From Toxorhynchites rutilus septentrionalis (lineage: Eukaryota; Arthropoda; Insecta; Diptera; Culicidae), in the NCBI RefSeq assembly GCF_029784135.1, contig NC_073746.1:259074994-259138993 (forward strand): a stretch of 64,000 nucleotides of DNA, read 5' to 3'. Below, in pieces: positions 46,191 through 57,429 of the stretch (its first letter is position 1; every line of letters begins with the position of its first letter). A program made the position numbers and the translations under genes. The notes under the pieces are model-generated. The model ran no database searches. It saw only the letters and a list, made by a program, of their open reading frames with translations, and had not been told where the DNA came from.

Positions 46191-47633
46191 GTGACTGTGT
46201 TTGGAACTAACCCCGAGCAAATAGTAAATCAATTTTGTTCATTTCGCCGCATTCGTCAACTATTCAACCATGAGCACTTTATGTTACATCCATTCAAACC
46301 ATGAATTCCATCTTTAGATTCAGCATTGTTATTGAGACAGTACATAACTAAACGGATGAATCAATCCTAAACCGATAAAAAAAACGATGAAACTAGTTAA
46401 CAGTTCTTTAAGTTATATATTTCCAAGAGAAGTGAACTGTATTAAAGTTTATGTTCGATGGACGCTTAATAATCTAATTTGCAAACCATTATGAGCAAAT
46501 GAACTCCCAATGGTGTAGTGACTGGAAAGCGTATCACGGATATTGACAGCCCGATCTCCGCCGGATGAGTTGATTGAATAAGTTTAATCGCAAGTGGGTT
46601 AATGTTGTGACACTGCGAAAGTGAGTTAAAACTTTGTCACTGCCCGTATCGACATTTGGAGTCGATCTTGCAAACATCTGTTGCGTAAAACTTGCTGACT
46701 TGGGACCAATTTCCATCATCATCGCTTCCAACTATCTGAACTCCATTCATCATTACCCCTCCGGAAGCAGCTCGGCCTTCCTCCCTCGTAGAAAATTCGC
46801 CATCGGAACCAGCTAAAGTTTATTATTTTATTATTCACACTTGGATGCACACAATACTTCAACCGAAACGGAGAGCAACATTGAGACCAAACAGCTTGCA
46901 GCTGGGGCCACTCGGTTCGTGAATCTTTCACCGCAAAAGTTTGGAAAGTGTCACTTTCATCTTCTAATCGCCCACTCGTGGTGTGGTCCTCAGCTATCAC
47001 TTGTTTCCCCTCTTCGGCAGCGTAATGGCAATACTTTTTCCCACCCCGAACCAAATCAATACAGTTTATAATCGATACGTGCCACATCCGACGTTCGCCG
47101 GAAAATGGATGAATAAAACATCTTACCGAAATTGAGCGCTGGTGGTATGGTTTCTAGAAGAACCATACTACTGCTGTGAGGACACTACGAGACACGAACA
47201 TTTGCGACATATGCGCGAAGCTCCAGACAAGTGCAATTTCGAATCGTTGAAACGAATAAACATTTTTCGCGTGAAAAATGTACGACAATGGTGAAGCGAA
47301 AGCTATGTTCCTCAGTTATTTTGTTGAGGCTGTAATGAATTTAATTGTTAAGCGGTAATTCGTTCATTTTCAGGTTTGAAATATAAAAATATATAGATTT
47401 GATGATTCTGTATACACCAAATGGTGAACAATAAAAACCATTTTTGATTGTTTGATTCAAACTATATATGAATATTTGTATGTCATAATAACAGCATTGA
47501 AAGTGACATTCAGGCCAAGTTGATTTAATTAATTGTCTATATTCCTACTTCTAATCTCGCTATCAAGGCAACTAGTTGAAGAGAGTGTTGTTGAAATGTA
47601 TGTTATACAACAATCAGCAAAGACTAATTAAAT
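46191..47633. other. no gene recognised
   Basis: No transposon ends were seen. The 122-codon minus-strand frame at 46719-47087 and the overlapping plus-strand 76-codon frame at 46841-47071 show no recognisable domain. The part 46550-47200 is somewhat GC-richer than its surroundings and may be single-copy. Confidence 0.3.
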
Positions 47634-48925
47634 GGTGTGTCGCATCAAATTGCATCACGGAAAAAACGCTGTAGAAATTCGCCCAGTAGACCGATCCTTT
47701 TGAAAATTTTAGACAGTAAAATAAAAACTATTAAACAACTTTTGGTATTTTCTTTTTATTCATACTTCGAGCCCAAGCCCGTATGCTCGCACCTTCCTTT
47801 TTACCCCGTCCATAAGGTTCTGTACAACGTCAGGTTGTAGTTTTTTTTTAACAGAAATCCATTTTCTCTTGAAGTCCGCCTCCGATTTGACAACTTTTGG
47901 GTTCTTCCGGAGGGCCTGCTTCATAATCGCCCAATATTTCTCTATTGGGCGAAGCTCCGACGCGTTGGGCGGGTTCATTTCCTTTGGCACGAAGGTGACC
48001 CCGTTGGCTTCGTACCACTCCAACACGTCCTTTGAATAGTGGCACGAAGCGAGATCCGGCCAGAAGATGGTCGGGCCCTCGTGCTGCTTCAATAGTGGTA
48101 GTAAGCGCTTCTGTAGGCACTCCTTAAGTAAACCTGCCCGTTTACTGTGCCGGTCATCACGAAGGGGGCGCTCCGCTTTCCGCAAGAACAGATCGCTTGC
48201 CACACCATGTACTTTTTGGCAAACTTGGATAGTTTCTGCTTGCGAATCTCCTCCGGAACGCTGAATTTGTCCTCTGCGGAGAAGAACAACAGGCCCGGCA
48301 GCTGACGAAAGACCGCTTTGACGTAGGTTTCGTCGTCCATTACCAGGCAATGCGGCTTCGTCAGCATTTCGGTGTACAGCTTCCGGGCTCGCGTCTTCCC
48401 CACCATGTTTTGCCTTTCGTCGCGGTTAAGAGCCTTCTGAACCTTGTATGTACGCAGGCCCTCCCGCTGCTTGGTCCGCTGGACGAATGAACTTGACAAA
48501 TTCAGCTTATTGGCGACATCCCGGACCGAACTTCTCGGATCACGTCTAAACTGCTTAACTACGCGCTTGTGATCTTTTTCACTGACGGAGCATCCATTTT
48601 TGCCGTTCTTCGCCTTCTGGTCGATGGTTAGGTTCTCGAAGTATCGTTTTAGTACTCTGCTGACCGTGGATTGAACGATTCCCAGCATCTTACTGATGTC
48701 CCGATTTGACAACTCCGGATTCTCGAAATGAGTGCGCAGGATTAATTCACGACGCTCTTTTTCGTTCGACGACATTTATCCAAATTTACGAAAAATTGAC
48801 AGTGAAGCATGGCCAACGTGATCTATACACTCTTATCTGATTATAAGCGAAAGCTGAAGATATAATTCCTAAAAATTAAATTTCTACAGCGTTTTTTCCG
48901 TGATGCAATTTGATGTGACACACCC
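47634..48925 (-). mobile_element. Tc1-type DD37E transposon, 1.29 kb
   Basis: Both ends carry the same inverted repeat of about 45 bp with one or two mismatches: ggtgtgtcgcatcaaattgc, then atcacggaaaaaacgctgta and gaaatt. The single transposase gene fills the space between. The D37E spacing of its product matches the ITmD37E family described from mosquitoes. A target duplication is not obvious. This element is one frameshift from an intact coding region. Confidence 0.9.
47760..48775 (-). pseudogene. DD37E transposase with a single frameshift
   Basis: From the ATG at 48775 the frame encodes paired helix-turn-helix regions (LSNRDISKMLGIVQSTVSRV, then SSVRDVANKLNLSSSFVQR) and the first catalytic block CLVMDDETYVK (about residues 143-153). 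At about 48124-48126 one base is missing (ttaagg where ttaaagg is needed). The rest continues in the next frame: TIFWPDLASCHYS (second Asp) and ASELRPIEKYWAI (Glu), with exactly 37 residues between Asp and Glu, ending GLGLEV at 47760. Combined length would be about 340 residues, normal for the family. The enzyme cuts and pastes its own DNA at the inverted repeats. Confidence 0.92.
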
Positions 48926-50881
48926 TTCAATTAATAATAAATACTCGTTGCAGACGCATTCGTGCGAAACCGAACCGTGTAAATTGTAAGTTTACTTTAG
49001 AGGATTAACTTATTTAGAACGTGAAGACAATAAAAGTCACATGCACATATGTTCATATCTGGCTCAATCTAGTTTTTGTCAATAATTACCAACCTCGCTA
49101 TCAACGTAGTCAATTATTCACAAGTTTGAACCACAACTGCTATTCATCTGTACATAATTTGCCCGAGATCATTATGAAGACAGCATCTTACTTTAACATC
49201 CACAACGGCACATTCAACTCACGCCAGGGGAATAATCGAACGCCTACACGCCTCTACTATTACAATAATTGAATAAACCACTTCCGCATTGACCCAAATG
49301 AAACCTTCCAAGCGGAAAATCGGAAGCATTTGATTGACAGCCAATAAATCACCATGCGGTCCCTATCTCAGACAAAATGCGACAGTTCCATCCTGGCTGC
49401 TGCTGTTGCCGATGGTACAATCACTAAAAATGTCTGTTATCGTCGCACTTCCTAGAACAAACCGAGAATTTATAAAAAATTGCTTCCTTCATTTTTCGTC
49501 TGCTCACTTTAAGCTGTTTTGCTTGTTTTTATCCTCAAGACAAAACACCGAAAAAAAATACATTGTGGGGAATCGAAAGTGCCACAGACGGTCTTCATTC
49601 TCCCCTTTCTCTTCCCGGGGGGTTGTGATTTATGATATCAGAGTGTTTAACCTAGTCCCCAGGCTCATCCTTGTCAGTGGAAAATAAGAAATACAGGCAG
49701 ATAACGTCCAGACACCGTCACTATATATTGTTTATAGCCGGGAGCGAGAAAACCCATTATCATCATTTATCAATCAGTCCCACGCACGTTTCGCGCCCCC
49801 TCGTCGGCAACGCTTGCCCCTTGCTCAACCCGGCCAGAGCAGACAAGTGCCTTTTGCCATATTTTCCCTGTATACAGCATGCACCTCCCGAGGTTCAAAA
49901 TGTTTATACTCGACGCGGATGATCACTTGGACGCAACGATTGCAGCTAACGAAATGCTCCGGAGAAACTCTGGGAGGGAAAACTTGTCAGTCAGCAGCAG
50001 CAGCATCGTTCGAAGACACCATCAACTTGACTAACAGCAGGAGCGGAGGTCCGGGGCAGGGTAGAAAATTGTTGACTTTCGAACCATGACCCAGAAAAGA
50101 GATGTTTTCGTTGGCGAATTGAGAAAGAACGGAGATGAAGTGGTCAGACCAAACCCATCATCATGCTGCTATGATGCATAGAGTTTATGGTTAGCATGTG
50201 TTTGGTTTCGAGATGGCGTACTCCGTGCCCGAAGGTGATCAATTGAACATGTTCGGAAAATCTGGTCAATTTTCCTGGAAATGGAAATGTGTTTTGAATT
50301 GGGTTTGCCTCACTGGTTGCAATCAAAATGTTCTTTTGCCGACATATTATGGAAATGGTCTGTTTTGTTGGCACGTTTACTTTGGAGCAGTGTGGTATTT
50401 GCAATTCCCAATCTGTTTCCACTAGCTTTGATGTAAATGTAATGTTTATCTACTGCCGGTTTATTTCGGATGGAACGAAGTTGTACAAGCATAGCTTAAG
50501 CAAATATTGTTCTTCTTCAGTTACGGATGATAATTTTTCCAACAATCGATGCTTAAATTTGCTTAAAAGTGGACTCAATCGATTCCTAATTATTTATTAA
50601 TTCTCCACATTGGCATTTATATGTTATTTTTTTCTTCGTACGAGTGCTGTAAAGATCTTACAGTTAGCACAAATGGCTCAATGAGATTATCTACTATTTG
50701 CAACCATTAGTTTCTCCAGAGTTTATTGGGAACGTTACACTGTACTTGAGAACTTTTTTGAAGCTTCTATTGAAACTCCAAATGAGCTTGAGCTTGAGGT
50801 GTACATTTCGTAGTTGCTCTCCGTGATTGACCTAAACCAGCGATATTTCACAAAGAACATACTGAATGACACTAGGGAGTA
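48926..50881. other. transposon-poor region, no recognised gene
   Basis: Several frames of 60-117 codons on both strands (for example 49334-49687 and 50328-50600) overlap one another and show no recognisable domain. The part 49330-50130 is GC-richer and contains a short cag run (49990-50005), so untranslated or exonic sequence of an unrecognised gene is possible. Confidence 0.3.
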
Positions 50882-52000
50882 CAGGGCGGACTCGATTATA
50901 TGCAGTCAGCATAAAAAAATTAGTGATTTTTTTTTTATGTGCGGTTTTTGAAAAAAATGTAGTCATATTTTTCTATCAATGAAATGTATTTCATCGCTCT
51001 ATGTAGGGACTGTGTCAGCTAATTCCCATTCTCATGTTTTGTTTTGTTTATTTCAAGATGTCAGTAGGAGCTTATTGAACGCAGCAAAGAGTTGATTTTA
51101 TGATATGCGCAAGCGAGTTGGCCGCTTATCAAAGTGAAAAAAGTAAATCGAATGTTGATCACTAATGGATTTTATTTTTCAAATTGTGTAGCGAACACTG
51201 CTTTTTAAAGCTATTGGTGAAGTTTAGAACGATCTATTTAGTGCGATTTTTGTGCTGTCTCTATCCCCCGCACAAAAACATAAATAAAACATATCGAATA
51301 GAATCCTGTATATAACGGAGTCGAAAAAAATATTTATATTATTTTTATTCGTTTTTATATTTCTATATTTCTCGTTTATTGAAAATTAAAGAAAAAAATA
51401 ATTTTTGATTCATCTCCTTAAAGCCAGAAAACACCTTTCTCACAATTTTTTTTATCAGAATCTCTCAAGAGGCGATATACGATCATATTTGATGAAAAAA
51501 GTCTTTCTACGCGTATGTTCGAATTTCAACAATGACAGAGTTATAGAACTTTTTTTTATGTTTCGGACTCTGTTGCCTCAAACTAGCTCTACATTAAAAA
51601 GCACGATACCGTTGCTATGATTTGAAAGATGAGAAAATTTAGTGCAGGATATAGTAGTGGAACATCTTAATTAGTGGCTTTAAATAGCATTTTGGAGGTG
51701 AAAAATTTTAAAGTAATTTTTCATGTGTAACTATTAATTTTATCCAAAAAAATTCAAACTAAACTTGAATGTTTATATCATTGAAGTTCTCTAACCACTC
51801 TACAATTTGTTCTTTGACACCCTTCTATCTTTCTTAATTTGACTGCAATATCGATATAAACAATTCCTGGTGAAAATAAAAAACAAAATCTTCAAAAATC
51901 GCGTCTTTACCCCACTGTACTTATGATAGACACTTAAATTTCACTTTACCGTTGAAATGTTACTTTTTTCTTGAAGTAAGTCATATTTGAATTATAATTT
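50882..52000 (+). mobile_element. TA-flanked inverted-repeat element, right end eroded
   Basis: Left end cagggcggactcgattatat (50882) preceded by TA matches the complete element at 27988. The middle and right parts follow the same order: gaaaaaaataatttttgatt, catctccttaa, tctcaagaggcgata, ttctttgacaccc, ccccactgtact and aagtaagtcatatttgaa. The final cgagtccg terminus is not found. It is non-coding; the 71-codon frame at 51405-51620 lies in repeat sequence. Confidence 0.75.
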
Positions 52001-52047
52001 TTTTTTTTCAAAAATTTCCTCCCCAATCCGAGCTATATTATAATATA

Positions 52048-52962
52048 CAGGGTGGGCCATTTACAGTGGAAGGATTTGTTTTTGCAATAGCAAAGTAAAG
52101 CAGTTGAATTTTAAAATTTTTTTTTTTTGAAATTCATTTATTTTGGTCCAAGGAGATTTGTTCTAACTACTTTTTGATTATGATATCTCGTAAATGACCG
52201 CCTCTGGCCTTGACCGCAAAATGTGTCCTTTTTTCGGCATTTTCCATCACTTTGCCCAATGTTTCGGCCGATATGGCAGCAATTTCTTGTCGGATATTGT
52301 CTTCCAGCGCAGCCAGGGTCCTTGGTTTACCAGTGTATACCTTGGATTTTAAATATCCCCATAAAAAAAGTCAGGAGGCGTCAAATCAGGTGATCTCGGT
52401 GGCCAGTCATAATCGCCGTTTTTCGATATTAATCTTCCGGGGAACATTTCGCGCAATAATTTGGTCGTGGCAGCCGCTACGGTCGTGGCATGTTATACGG
52501 AAACATTTTCAAATCAACACGAATTATGCGTCGGAGAGTGGTTCGAGCGATGCCTAACTCTTGCGAACGATGGCGACCTGATGTCGATGGAGTCTCTGCA
52601 ACACTGGCTCGAACGGCATCAATATTCTCGTCGAAACGTCTTGGTCGTTGTCTGGACAGATGACTGGCATTACCAACACTACCAGACGATATAAATTTGG
52701 CATATAATCGACGTATAGTGTTGTCTCCAGGCGATGTTTTAACTTTATTTTTATTTTTCCACGCACGTTTAGTTAACACAATTGAGAAGTTATTTTGAAT
52801 GTACAGCTGAACAATTTCAGCGCGTTGCTTAGGTGTGTATTGTTCCATGGTTAAAATTGTACTGAAATGACGCTTCCAACGCGGTATGACATTTGATAAT
52901 CTGACATCTCTGTCAAAAGTTATGGGGTTGCCAGATGCTTCCACTTTAAATGGCCCACCCTG
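52048..52962 (-). mobile_element. mariner-superfamily element, internally deleted, 915 bp
   Basis: Inverted ends cagggtgggccatttacagt (52048) and the mirrored cagggtgggccatttaaagt (ending 52962) are flanked by TA (52046-52047 and 52963-52964). The ends are about 25 bp with one mismatch. The interior is a transposase gene on the minus strand missing the central part. The ends and protein are unlike mariner copies A-C. Confidence 0.9.
52167..52848 (-). pseudogene. mariner-superfamily transposase with long HTH, deleted
   Basis: The frame starts at 52848 with MEQYTPKQRAEIVQLYIQNN, then RRLYAKFISSGSVGNASHLS and RHRSQELGIARTTLRRIIR. These are the N-terminal helix-turn-helix units of an insect family often labelled DUF4817. 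After LKMFPYNM the sequence jumps, in another frame, to FPGRLISKNGDYDWPPRSPD and LTPPDFF, the final catalytic block. A missing T in a run of seven then shifts to WGYLKSKVYTGKPRTLAALE, ending at a stop at 52167. The first two catalytic aspartates are in the deleted part. Confidence 0.8.
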
Positions 52963-53009
52963 TACATTTTCCGTTTTTTAATACAGATTTATTTCGTGAT
53001 ATTTAAACT

Positions 53010-53165
53010 GCCTAGTTTTGCTGTACGATCAATATTTCATGAAACATTCATAATGAAATACAAAAGAGTAATTATTATCGACGTAATATTCCTGCCCAGG
53101 AAGTTCACGGAAGTCAAACTTGACGAAGGCTTTATCATCCATTACGGTGCAACACGAGCAGATGC
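53010..53165 (-). pseudogene. DD37E transposase fragment
   Basis: The minus strand reads CCTVMDDKAFVKFDFRELPG, which lines up with CLVMDDETYVKAVFRQLPG, the first catalytic block of the 48 kb transposon. Only about 50 residues remain. The differences show a separate lineage rather than a recent copy. Nothing recognisable continues on either side before the poly-C/G array at 53330. Confidence 0.65.
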
Positions 53166-53329
53166 TTGTGGAGTTTCCGGGCAGTGGGTTTTTCGCGGTG
53201 GGATTTTGCGTCTCATTCTGGTTCGGTGTCCTATGCACTTTTTATACATGTAGTTCAGAACGTTTCATATAGCGAATTCGTTTTTGAAAATCGCTTAGTT
53301 ACAAACTGACTCTGTAATAATAAAAAATG

Positions 53330-54700
53330 AACGTTTTCGGGTCCATAGAAATGAAACACAAATTTCTGCATTACTCAAAAACTAATCAAGCAAACCAAAC
53401 CAAATTTAGCATGTGGGGGTTTTAGGATGCAATAAATGTTTCTATGGTGGTTAGACACTCCTCCCCCTCTCTAAAGGCGGGCTGCCATACAAATGAAACA
53501 CAAATTTCTACATTACTCGAAAATTAATCAAACAAACAAAACCAAATTTGGCATGTAGAGGTTTTAGGATGCAATAAATGTTTCTATGGTGGTTAGACAT
53601 TCCTCCCCCCTCTCTAAGGGGGGGGGGCTGCCATACAAATGAAACACAAATTTCTGCATTACCCAAAAGCTAATCAAGCAAACCAAACCAAATTTTGCAT
53701 GTAGAGGTTTTAGGATGCAATAAATGTTTCTATGGTGGTTAGACATTCCTCCCCCCCTCTCTAAGGGGGGGGGGGTGTGCTGCCATACAAATGAAACACA
53801 AATTTCTGCATTACCCAAAAGCTAATCAAGCAAACCAAACCAAATTTTGCATGTGGAGGTTTTAGGATGCAATAAATGTTTCTATGGTGGTTAGACACTC
53901 CTCCCCTCTCTCTAAAGGGGGGCTGCCATACAAATGAAACACAAATTTCTGCATTACTCAAAAATTAATCAAGCAAACGAAACCAAATTTGGCATGTGGG
54001 ATTTTAGGATGGAATAAATGTTTCTGTGGTGGTTAGACATCCCCCCCCCCCTCTCTGAGGTGGGGCTGCCATACAAATGAAACACAAATTTCTGCATTAC
54101 TCAAAAACTAATCAAGCAAACCAAGCCAAATTTAGCATGTGGAGGTTTTAGGATGCAGTAAATGTTTCTATGGAGGTTAGACATTCCTCCCCCCTCTCTA
54201 AGGGGGGGGCTGCCATACAAATAAAACACAAATTTCTGCATCACTTGAAAATTAATCAAGCAAACCAAACCAAATTTAGCATGTGGAGGTTTTAGGATGC
54301 AATAAATGTTTCTATGGTGGTTTGACACTCCTCCCCCTCTCTAAAGGGGGTGGGGGGGTTTTCTGAATAACTCAAGAACTAATCAAGCAAATTTGGCATA
54401 TAGAGGTTTTAGAGATTGATAAACGTTTCTATAACGGTTCGACACTCCTTCCCCCTCATCAAGGGGAGGCTTCCATACAAATGAAACACAAATGTTTGCG
54501 CTAACGAAATTTATTTTCGTTCGAAAATGGAAATGGATTTTAATGTGATAAAACGCACTCCTACTCCACTATCGTCTTCTATCTATATAAATATGAATGG
54601 ATCGCCGAATGTGCTGATAAGAGCAAAACTCGAGAGAGGAATTGTCTGATTTAGGAGTGAACTTGAACGAGAATTGTGTCTGAGATAATCTTTTATGGCT
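53330..54700 (-). repeat. poly-C/G monomer array, reverse orientation
   Basis: About eight monomers of roughly 120-150 bp in reverse orientation relative to 43.5-45.7 kb. Each has caaatttctgcattactcaa, caagcaaaccaaaccaaatt, gaggttttaggatgcaataa, atgtttctatggtggttaga and a C-tract/G-tract hairpin. The array is more homogeneous than the one at 44 kb. At its right side (54500-54700) it carries the left-hand block of the family (gtgataaaacgcactcctac) and ends without the ctagctgacccgg terminus. Frames such as 53564-53818 and 54101-54328 are the repeat read through. Confidence 0.85.
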
Positions 54701-54875
54701 TTTAGGCGTTATGGAAATCGGGATTTTCAAAAAAAAAAAAATGATGGCAAATGTCCTAAAGTTGCATGAAACATCAAGATCTACTGTCATCCAGAATTTT
54801 TTTTGTCAAAAAACGACATCCTGGGACTTATTTTTTCGGAATACGAGGCAAAACATTGGTTTTAGGTGCCAATAA

Positions 54876-55373
54876 GGGGGTCTTCGTAGCAACTTAGTTA
54901 CGCGTTCGCTTATCAAGCGATCGATCGTGAGTTCAAACTCAGGGCCCTCAATTGACCATCTTTGTGTTGTTATAGAATAACTACGTCCACGCAACCATCA
55001 TCAGCGATGGATCCACGGTCGAAATAAGATCGATTCATCCATATAACTGCTCTGCTCTGCAAGACACATCGGGCTGCTGTTCTATAAATAACTCAACAAT
55101 GATCAATATCAACTGTCTCCGCTGTTCGGTCTGCTGAACAATGGATGAACAGAAAGAATACCCTTACGCCTAAATGGCTACTACTGTGTAATTTATCATA
55201 ATGTAATGGAACAGAAAACTTAACGCCTAAATGTCTACTACTAACTACTGTGTAATTAACAATTTATAGAAACATAAAACATATGTACATGTACACGATT
55301 AAAACCCGGCTCTGTTACAGCTAAAATGCTAATGAGCATTTTAAATAAAATTTAAATAAATGAGATAAAAAAA
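54876..55373 (+). mobile_element. tRNA-derived SINE, 498 bp, with 12 bp target duplication
   Basis: Direct repeats aggtgccaataa flank it (54864-54875 and 55374-55385). It starts gggggtcttcgtagcaactt, with box A-like ttagttacgcgttcg and box B-like gagttcaaactc, an anticodon-arm-like tcgcttatcaagcga, and ends in an A-rich tail (gagataaaaaaa). At ~0.5 kb it is long for a SINE. The body contains a small internal duplication (acgcctaaatggctactact near 55165 and again near 55222). The family differs from the two other SINEs in the window. Confidence 0.9.
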
Positions 55374-55489
55374 AGGTGCCAATAAAAATAGTTATCTTGA
55401 TTTTTCATTCGGAACCTTCTGCGAAAGGTTGATTTGAACGATAAAATACCCTATGCAAAATATTAGCTTGAATAAATTAGAAAAAAAAA

Positions 55490-55690
55490 ATCGGGATGAC
55501 AGTAGATCTCGATGTTTCGTTTAAGACATTTGGCATAAAAAAAATTCAAAACACACGTCGCGGTACACCATAATAGACGTACTTTGAGTATTTTCTCGAA
55601 TTTTCATTTCCAAGCCTGTTAAGTATGGCGTGAAAAAAAGAAAAACTACGTTTTTGACTACAGCTCTTATAGTCAACCATATAGGGATTC
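55490..55690. repeat. foldback-family fragment
   Basis: Short stretches (gatgacagtagatctcgatg, then acatttggcataaaaaaaat) echo the mirror of 54740-54800 and the interior of the 20.2 kb foldback element. With the SINE between them, 54700-54860 and 55490-55700 may be the two arms of one foldback element. Confidence 0.4.
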
Positions 55691-55877
55691 AAAAAAAAAA
55701 TTACTTAATTTTTCTTATTTGATACCTTATACAATATTTTCCATAGCGCTGGTGATGATTTGGAGGCACTTTTCACGAACACATTAATATTAGTGATGAA
55801 ACGGATAGTGGTTTGGCCGGATACCAGATATCGGATATCCGGCCAGCTTGCTCTTTATTAGGAAATACAAAATTAAC

Positions 55878-55960
55878 ACGTAGACTGCCACGTCAGTCAC
55901 CGGTGATTGACGCGGCCTGAACGAAAACTCAGTGTCAGTCATCGGTGACTGAGAGTATGA
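55878..55960. repeat. paired palindromes next to a TTAA
   Basis: The near-palindromes cgtcagtcaccggtgattga (55890) and tgtcagtcatcggtgactga (55932) lie about 42 bp apart and are near-copies of each other. They follow ttaacacgtagactgcc at 55875. A TTAA followed by a CAC-type end with subterminal repeats would fit a piggyBac-like terminus, but the other end and any transposase are not visible. Confidence 0.35.
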
Positions 55961-56399
55961 CATATGATATTAAAGGTAAAAAATATAAGCATATAAGTTC
56001 ACAAGCATTCTCTTTCGAACAGAAATACCTACCATTACGAAACTATGGACTTAATACCTTTAAAAATGTTCATCCCATCCAATCGCTACAAAACCGTGGC
56101 ACTCAACAGCATATGACATGGTGCAAATAGTGTGTTAAATGTAAGAAAGAAATAAACACATTTTAAAATAAAAAGTTTGAACGAATATTAAGTTTTTCAT
56201 TTAGAATAAATATCCTATTGCGCAGTGGCGTTATCGTAACCAATGAGGTTTTACCGAGATGCGTTTATTGCAATTTTTTTCCCTTGTTGGGTTTGAATCA
56301 CTGCGTCCATTATTTTGAACTATTGTAGTGTGTCCAACCGCTTCAAGCTTATCTACTGCTTATTGATGAAGAAGTAGACTGAAAGCTATAGCGAGATAG

Positions 56400-57230
56400 G
56401 TGCTAATCAGGAATAATCTGTCCGATGAAATTTATAATCCTGATCGGCGACACAGACCAAAACTTCCTTGGGCTCCAGAATAGCCGTATCAAGGTATTGA
56501 AGTCGCGTCTTGTTAGAACTCCGCAATTACAGAGCACATATTCCGAGGTTTCGCTTTCGGCATTACAAAAGTGACGAATATCATCTTGCACTAAACCTAT
56601 GTTTTTGAGATGTTATTCACTCGGACAGTGTCATACATACATAAGGCCAGTGAATGTGCTGTCTTTCTTATTAAAACTCAGCAATTGTTGAGTAATTTTA
56701 ATACTCGGCTTGATACATTTTTTTGACTAGTTAAGTTGTACAGCCATCCAGTGGGCCGTCACTTCCCGGTTTTCCCATTACTTCAGCCCACTCTTCAACA
56801 CACAATCAGAAATTCCACATAACGGTTCTGGACCAGTGAAGGGTGAGCTTGAGCCACGTCTTGCGAGTTCATCATCTGCTTGTTAATTATAGCGAAATGG
56901 CCAGGAATCCAGTACAGCTATACCGAATATCAGATACTTAGTTGCCATAAAAGGCAAATGCATTCCCAGAAAATTTGCACATGAAAGCATTGAGGTCTTT
57001 AAGTGCCGCTTGTCTGTCTGAGAAGATGCAAATGCTAGCATGTCTATAATTTTTTTTGAGGCAGACATTTATACATTTTATTATTGCAGCAACTTTTGCC
57101 TGAGAAACTGTTGGCCAGTTCCCAATGGCTACAGAAATCTTTATTATGGGATCATACACTCCAGCATCTGTTCTATTACCAATTTTCGACCCATCGGTAT
57201 AAAACAGTATTGAACCATTACGAACATTGG
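56400..57230 (-). pseudogene. LINE RNase H domain and C-terminus, degenerate
   Basis: On the minus strand: FYTDGSKIGNRTDAGVYDP (first Asp, frame broken near 57160), IKISVAIGNWPTVSQAKVAA (the Glu position reads K), ICIFSDRQAALKDLNAF (second Asp), later ADDELARRGSSSPFTGPEP. The terminal motif is FCNAESETSEYVLCNCGVL. This is a third RNase H-bearing LINE lineage in the window. Stops and frameshifts are frequent, the core WVPGH block is missing, and the stretch 56230-56400 is probably its 3' UTR. Confidence 0.8.
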
Positions 57231-57429
57231 GAGCACCTTCATCTCATACTGATTGTTTTTTTTTTTATAATTTACATAACAATAGTGCAACCGTTTGTGT
57301 ATAATTGAGTTACCTTTTTTTATGTAATCATTACGAAAGTAGACATACAATTCACCAACACAGCAAATTACAAAATAAAATCTCTCATACCCAGTCACCA
57401 CATATATTCTCGAAGGGCTTCGCAAAAGT

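Noticed and set aside
53564..54328. Open frames of 66-84 codons with similar repeated peptides
   Set aside because: They are one repeat monomer read several times; their similarity comes from the tandem DNA repeat, not from protein conservation.
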